Shown here piece after piece: positions 60,787-60,798 of a stretch of DNA of 60,798 nt. The translations under genes were made by a program, and so were the position numbers. Origin of the DNA: Nitrospirota bacterium (GTDB lineage: Bacteria; Nitrospirota; Thermodesulfovibrionia; Thermodesulfovibrionales; Dissulfurispiraceae). The notes beneath the pieces are model-generated. The model was given only the letters and a program-made list of their open reading frames with translations. It had not been told where the DNA came from and searched no databases. The stretch's first letter is position 1. Each line of letters opens with the position of its first letter. The stretch lies in contig JBFMHE010000024.1 in NCBI GenBank assembly GCA_040752355.1, positions 1 through 60,798 of the forward strand. Direction: 5' to 3'.

Positions 60787-60798
60787 ATGAGTAAGGGC
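60787..60798 (+). CDS. First codons of the cassette 3 gene (partial)
   Basis: ATG at 60787 follows GGAGGG with 7 bp spacing, an excellent ribosome site. Only MSKG is visible. An in-frame ATG at 60745 would give MMDERIQFQSEGNGMSKG but has no ribosome site. Product unknown. Confidence 0.45.

Larger units (their letters stand above)
56661..60798. mobile_element. Integron: integrase, attI, two full cassettes and the start of a third
   Basis: The platform is intI (minus) with attI just upstream. Cassette 1 is 58120-59855 and holds a CRP/FNR-type regulator plus an iron-sulfur flavoprotein. Cassette 2 is 59856-60673 and holds two small membrane-protein genes. Cassette 3 starts at 60674. The boundaries are fixed by the G^TT crossover points and by exact complementarity of each cassette's first bases with the 5' box of its own attC. 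The two attC sites share a 16-bp core (GACGGCGGGGAGCAGC), which is typical of sedentary chromosomal integrons. Cassettes are AT-rich compared with the host genes. The array continues beyond the window. Confidence 0.9.

Noticed and set aside
1-60798. CRISPR arrays, rRNA genes, prophage modules
   Set aside because: I saw no regularly spaced repeats of CRISPR size, no rRNA stretches and no phage structural genes.

Overview
The window reads as a chromosomal segment of a GC-rich, Gram-negative, probably anaerobic or microaerophilic bacterium. Signs of this are type IV pilus motors (PilT/PilU), lipoproteins with lipoboxes, system II cytochrome c biogenesis (ResB/CcsB), an indolepyruvate:ferredoxin oxidoreductase and a TRAP transporter. 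My best guess is Nitrospirota (Thermodesulfovibrionia-like) or a neighbouring deltaproteobacterial lineage; that is inference from gene content, not a database result.

Layout. 1-4 kb: start of a Fur-family gene, a DegP/HtrA protease, a CRP-type regulator followed by a textbook CRP-like site and a small membrane protein gene. 4-5 kb: a HigBA toxin-antitoxin pair and tRNA-Ser(CGA). 5-10.4 kb: a VWA membrane protein with a coiled-coil partner, a flavoprotein reductase, thioredoxin and a TlpA-like lipoprotein. 10.4-18 kb: ffh-rpsP-khpA-trmD-rplS-rnhB (rimM is missing from its usual slot), a DtxR-type regulator, dcd, pyrF and a chorismate-utilising trpE/pabB gene. 18-24 kb: a degenerate sensor kinase, resB-ccsB and tsaD. 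24-29 kb: an acyltransferase, a phosphoesterase, a serine hydrolase, a beta-CASP nuclease and a radical SAM protein. 29-40 kb: an HDOD/GGDEF signalling cluster, zapA/zapB, a lytic transglycosylase, aroC, glgB and the pilU/pilT motors with a pseudo-receiver. 40-46.9 kb: secA, then a worn region of IS scraps, a broken gene, small secreted proteins and a CinA-like protein. 46.9-54 kb: paaK-iorB-iorA beside a dctPQM TRAP transporter. 54-56.7 kb: a cupin protein, CheV, a 192-bp palindromic element and a zinc alcohol dehydrogenase.

The most interesting part is the right end (about 56.7-60.8 kb): an integron. It has an IntI-type tyrosine recombinase on the minus strand, a candidate attI and cassette promoter, two complete gene cassettes bounded by two attC sites of one sequence family, and the start of a third cassette. 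The cassette ends match by complementarity: cassette 1 starts at GTTCGGC and its attC opens with GCCGAAC; cassette 2 starts at GTTGGGC and its attC opens with GCCCAAC. Cassette 1 is unusual: it carries a cysteine-rich CRP/FNR-type regulator, a palindromic operator placed at about -41.5 of a promoter, an iron-sulfur flavoprotein gene and a strong terminator, so it looks like a self-contained redox-responsive module. The integrase stop codon overlaps the start codon of the alcohol dehydrogenase gene (ATGA).

Other threads are a recurring extended -10 promoter word (TGTGCTAT followed by AGT, GGT or ACT), which also appears at the presumed integron cassette promoter, and a dispersed GCTGA/TCAGC mini-repeat that appears to have entered two protein-coding genes in frame.
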